DNA from: Dermacentor variabilis
Lineage: Eukaryota > Arthropoda > Arachnida > Ixodida > Ixodidae
Direction: 5' to 3'
DNA length: 64,000 bases
Assembly (NCBI RefSeq): GCF_050947875.1
Contig: NW_027460412.1
Location: forward strand, 1,798,001-1,862,000
Below are positions 63,601 to 64,000 of this stretch, in pieces; within the stretch, counting starts at the first letter, position 1; each line of letters begins with the position of its first letter. The notes under the pieces are model-generated. The model was not told the origin of the DNA and did not search any database. It saw only the letters and a program-made list of their open reading frames with translations. A program made the position numbers and the translations under genes.

Positions 63601-64000
63601 CATATCTTGTGGTTTTGCAGAAAACAACGTCCGCGTCTATCAAAAGATGCATGTGCGTTCTTAAAACGCGTTTTGGCACAAATCCATGCGCGGGTGCTAA
63701 AAAGAGCACCATCGGCATGCTTAGCACGTCGTTTGGTAGAAATCTACGTGCGCGTTATGCCAAAAGCACCATTTGCATGCATATCTTGTGGTTTTGCAGA
63801 AAACAACGTCCGCGTCTACCAAAAGATGCATGTGCATGCTTAAAACGCGTTTTGGCACAAATCCATGCGCGGGTGCTAAAAATAGCAGCATCGGTATGCT
63901 TAGGACGTCGTTTGGTAGAAATCCACGTGCGCGTTCTGCCAAAAGCACCATTTGCATGCATATGTTGTGGTTTTGCAGAAAACAACGTCGTCGCCTACCA
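54651..64000. repeat. 179-bp satellite array, diverged right segment
   Basis: About 52 monomers that differ from each other more than elsewhere, with several shortened ones lacking 5-6 bp in the GCATGCATATCTTG region (for example near 58603, 58958, 60208 and 61813). Local duplications remain: 894 bp (54.8 and 55.7 kb), 537 bp (57.5 and 58.0 kb) and a 3,391-bp offset (59.6 and 63.0 kb). The array runs off the window end. No gene is present. Confidence 0.92.
63724..63902. repeat. Representative 179-bp monomer showing three internal subunits
   Basis: A full-length monomer close to consensus. Cutting at the GCATGC motif gives subunit C at 63775-63833 (59 bp) and subunit A at 63834-63893 (60 bp). 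Subunit B begins at 63894 (60 bp, here starting GTATGC) and runs into the next monomer. In consensus, A and B agree at 42 of 60 positions, and B and C at about 44 of 60 with one gap. Subunit A holds the perfect 12-bp palindrome AAAACGCGTTTT. Confidence 0.85.

Noticed and set aside
10478..63985. Hundreds of open frames of 60-160 codons on both strands across the satellite, with peptide families ending such as HVHA or FYQTTC
   Set aside because: They recur with the monomer, overlap on both strands and all frames, change frame every monomer because 179 is not a multiple of 3, and lack any domain or start context. They are shadows of the repeat.
10476..64000. CRISPR array
   Set aside because: The whole 179-bp unit is repeated without unique spacers and the context is eukaryotic; no cas genes.
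10476..64000. CENP-B box in the monomer
   Set aside because: Neither the box pattern TTCG-N4-A-N2-CGGG nor its complement fits the consensus on either strand.

Overview
The window is a eukaryotic satellite-DNA block carrying two LTR-retrotransposon insertions. I see no host protein-coding gene, tRNA, rRNA or bacterial-type operon. The retroelement proteins resemble those I associate with arachnid genomes, especially hard ticks: a charged coiled-coil Gag N-terminus in one element, and a Ty3/gypsy Pol with YLDD reverse transcriptase and GPY/F integrase in the other. A tick is therefore my best guess for the host, but that is inference from memory, not a database result.

Layout. Positions 1-1199 are satellite. 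Positions 1200-4983 are a 3.8-kb non-autonomous LTR element on the + strand, with two 1.1-kb LTRs, one gag-like ORF, no pol, and a 5-bp target duplication CATAT. Positions 4984-5341 are two satellite monomers. Positions 5342-10475 are a 5.1-kb Ty3/gypsy-type element on the - strand, with identical 120-bp LTRs, intact gag and pol, and a 4-bp target duplication GTAT. Positions 10476-64000 are uninterrupted satellite. After subtracting both elements about 55 kb of satellite remains, or roughly 308 monomers.

The satellite has nested levels. The 179-bp monomer is itself three diverged subunits of 60, 60 and 59 bp that share the start GCATGC and about 70% identity. Monomers are arranged in higher-order blocks and duplications: 537/538 bp (3 monomers), 894 bp (5), 1,065 bp (6, one shortened by 9 bp), 1,790 bp (10), 2,686 bp (15), 5,731 bp (32) and a 6,247-bp offset. 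The two tandem 5,731-bp copies look identical wherever I compared them. The last 9-10 kb are visibly more diverged, like an older edge.

The two elements sit two monomers apart and at almost the same position within the monomer. Uninterrupted paralogous copies of the same satellite segment elsewhere in the window preserve both empty sites, so both insertions came after amplification of that segment. The intact element carries a textbook -1 ribosomal frameshift signal at the gag/pol junction: heptamer GGGAAAC, then TAG, a 7-nt spacer and a predicted H-type pseudoknot. I consider this and the 60-60-59 satellite architecture the two most informative observations here.
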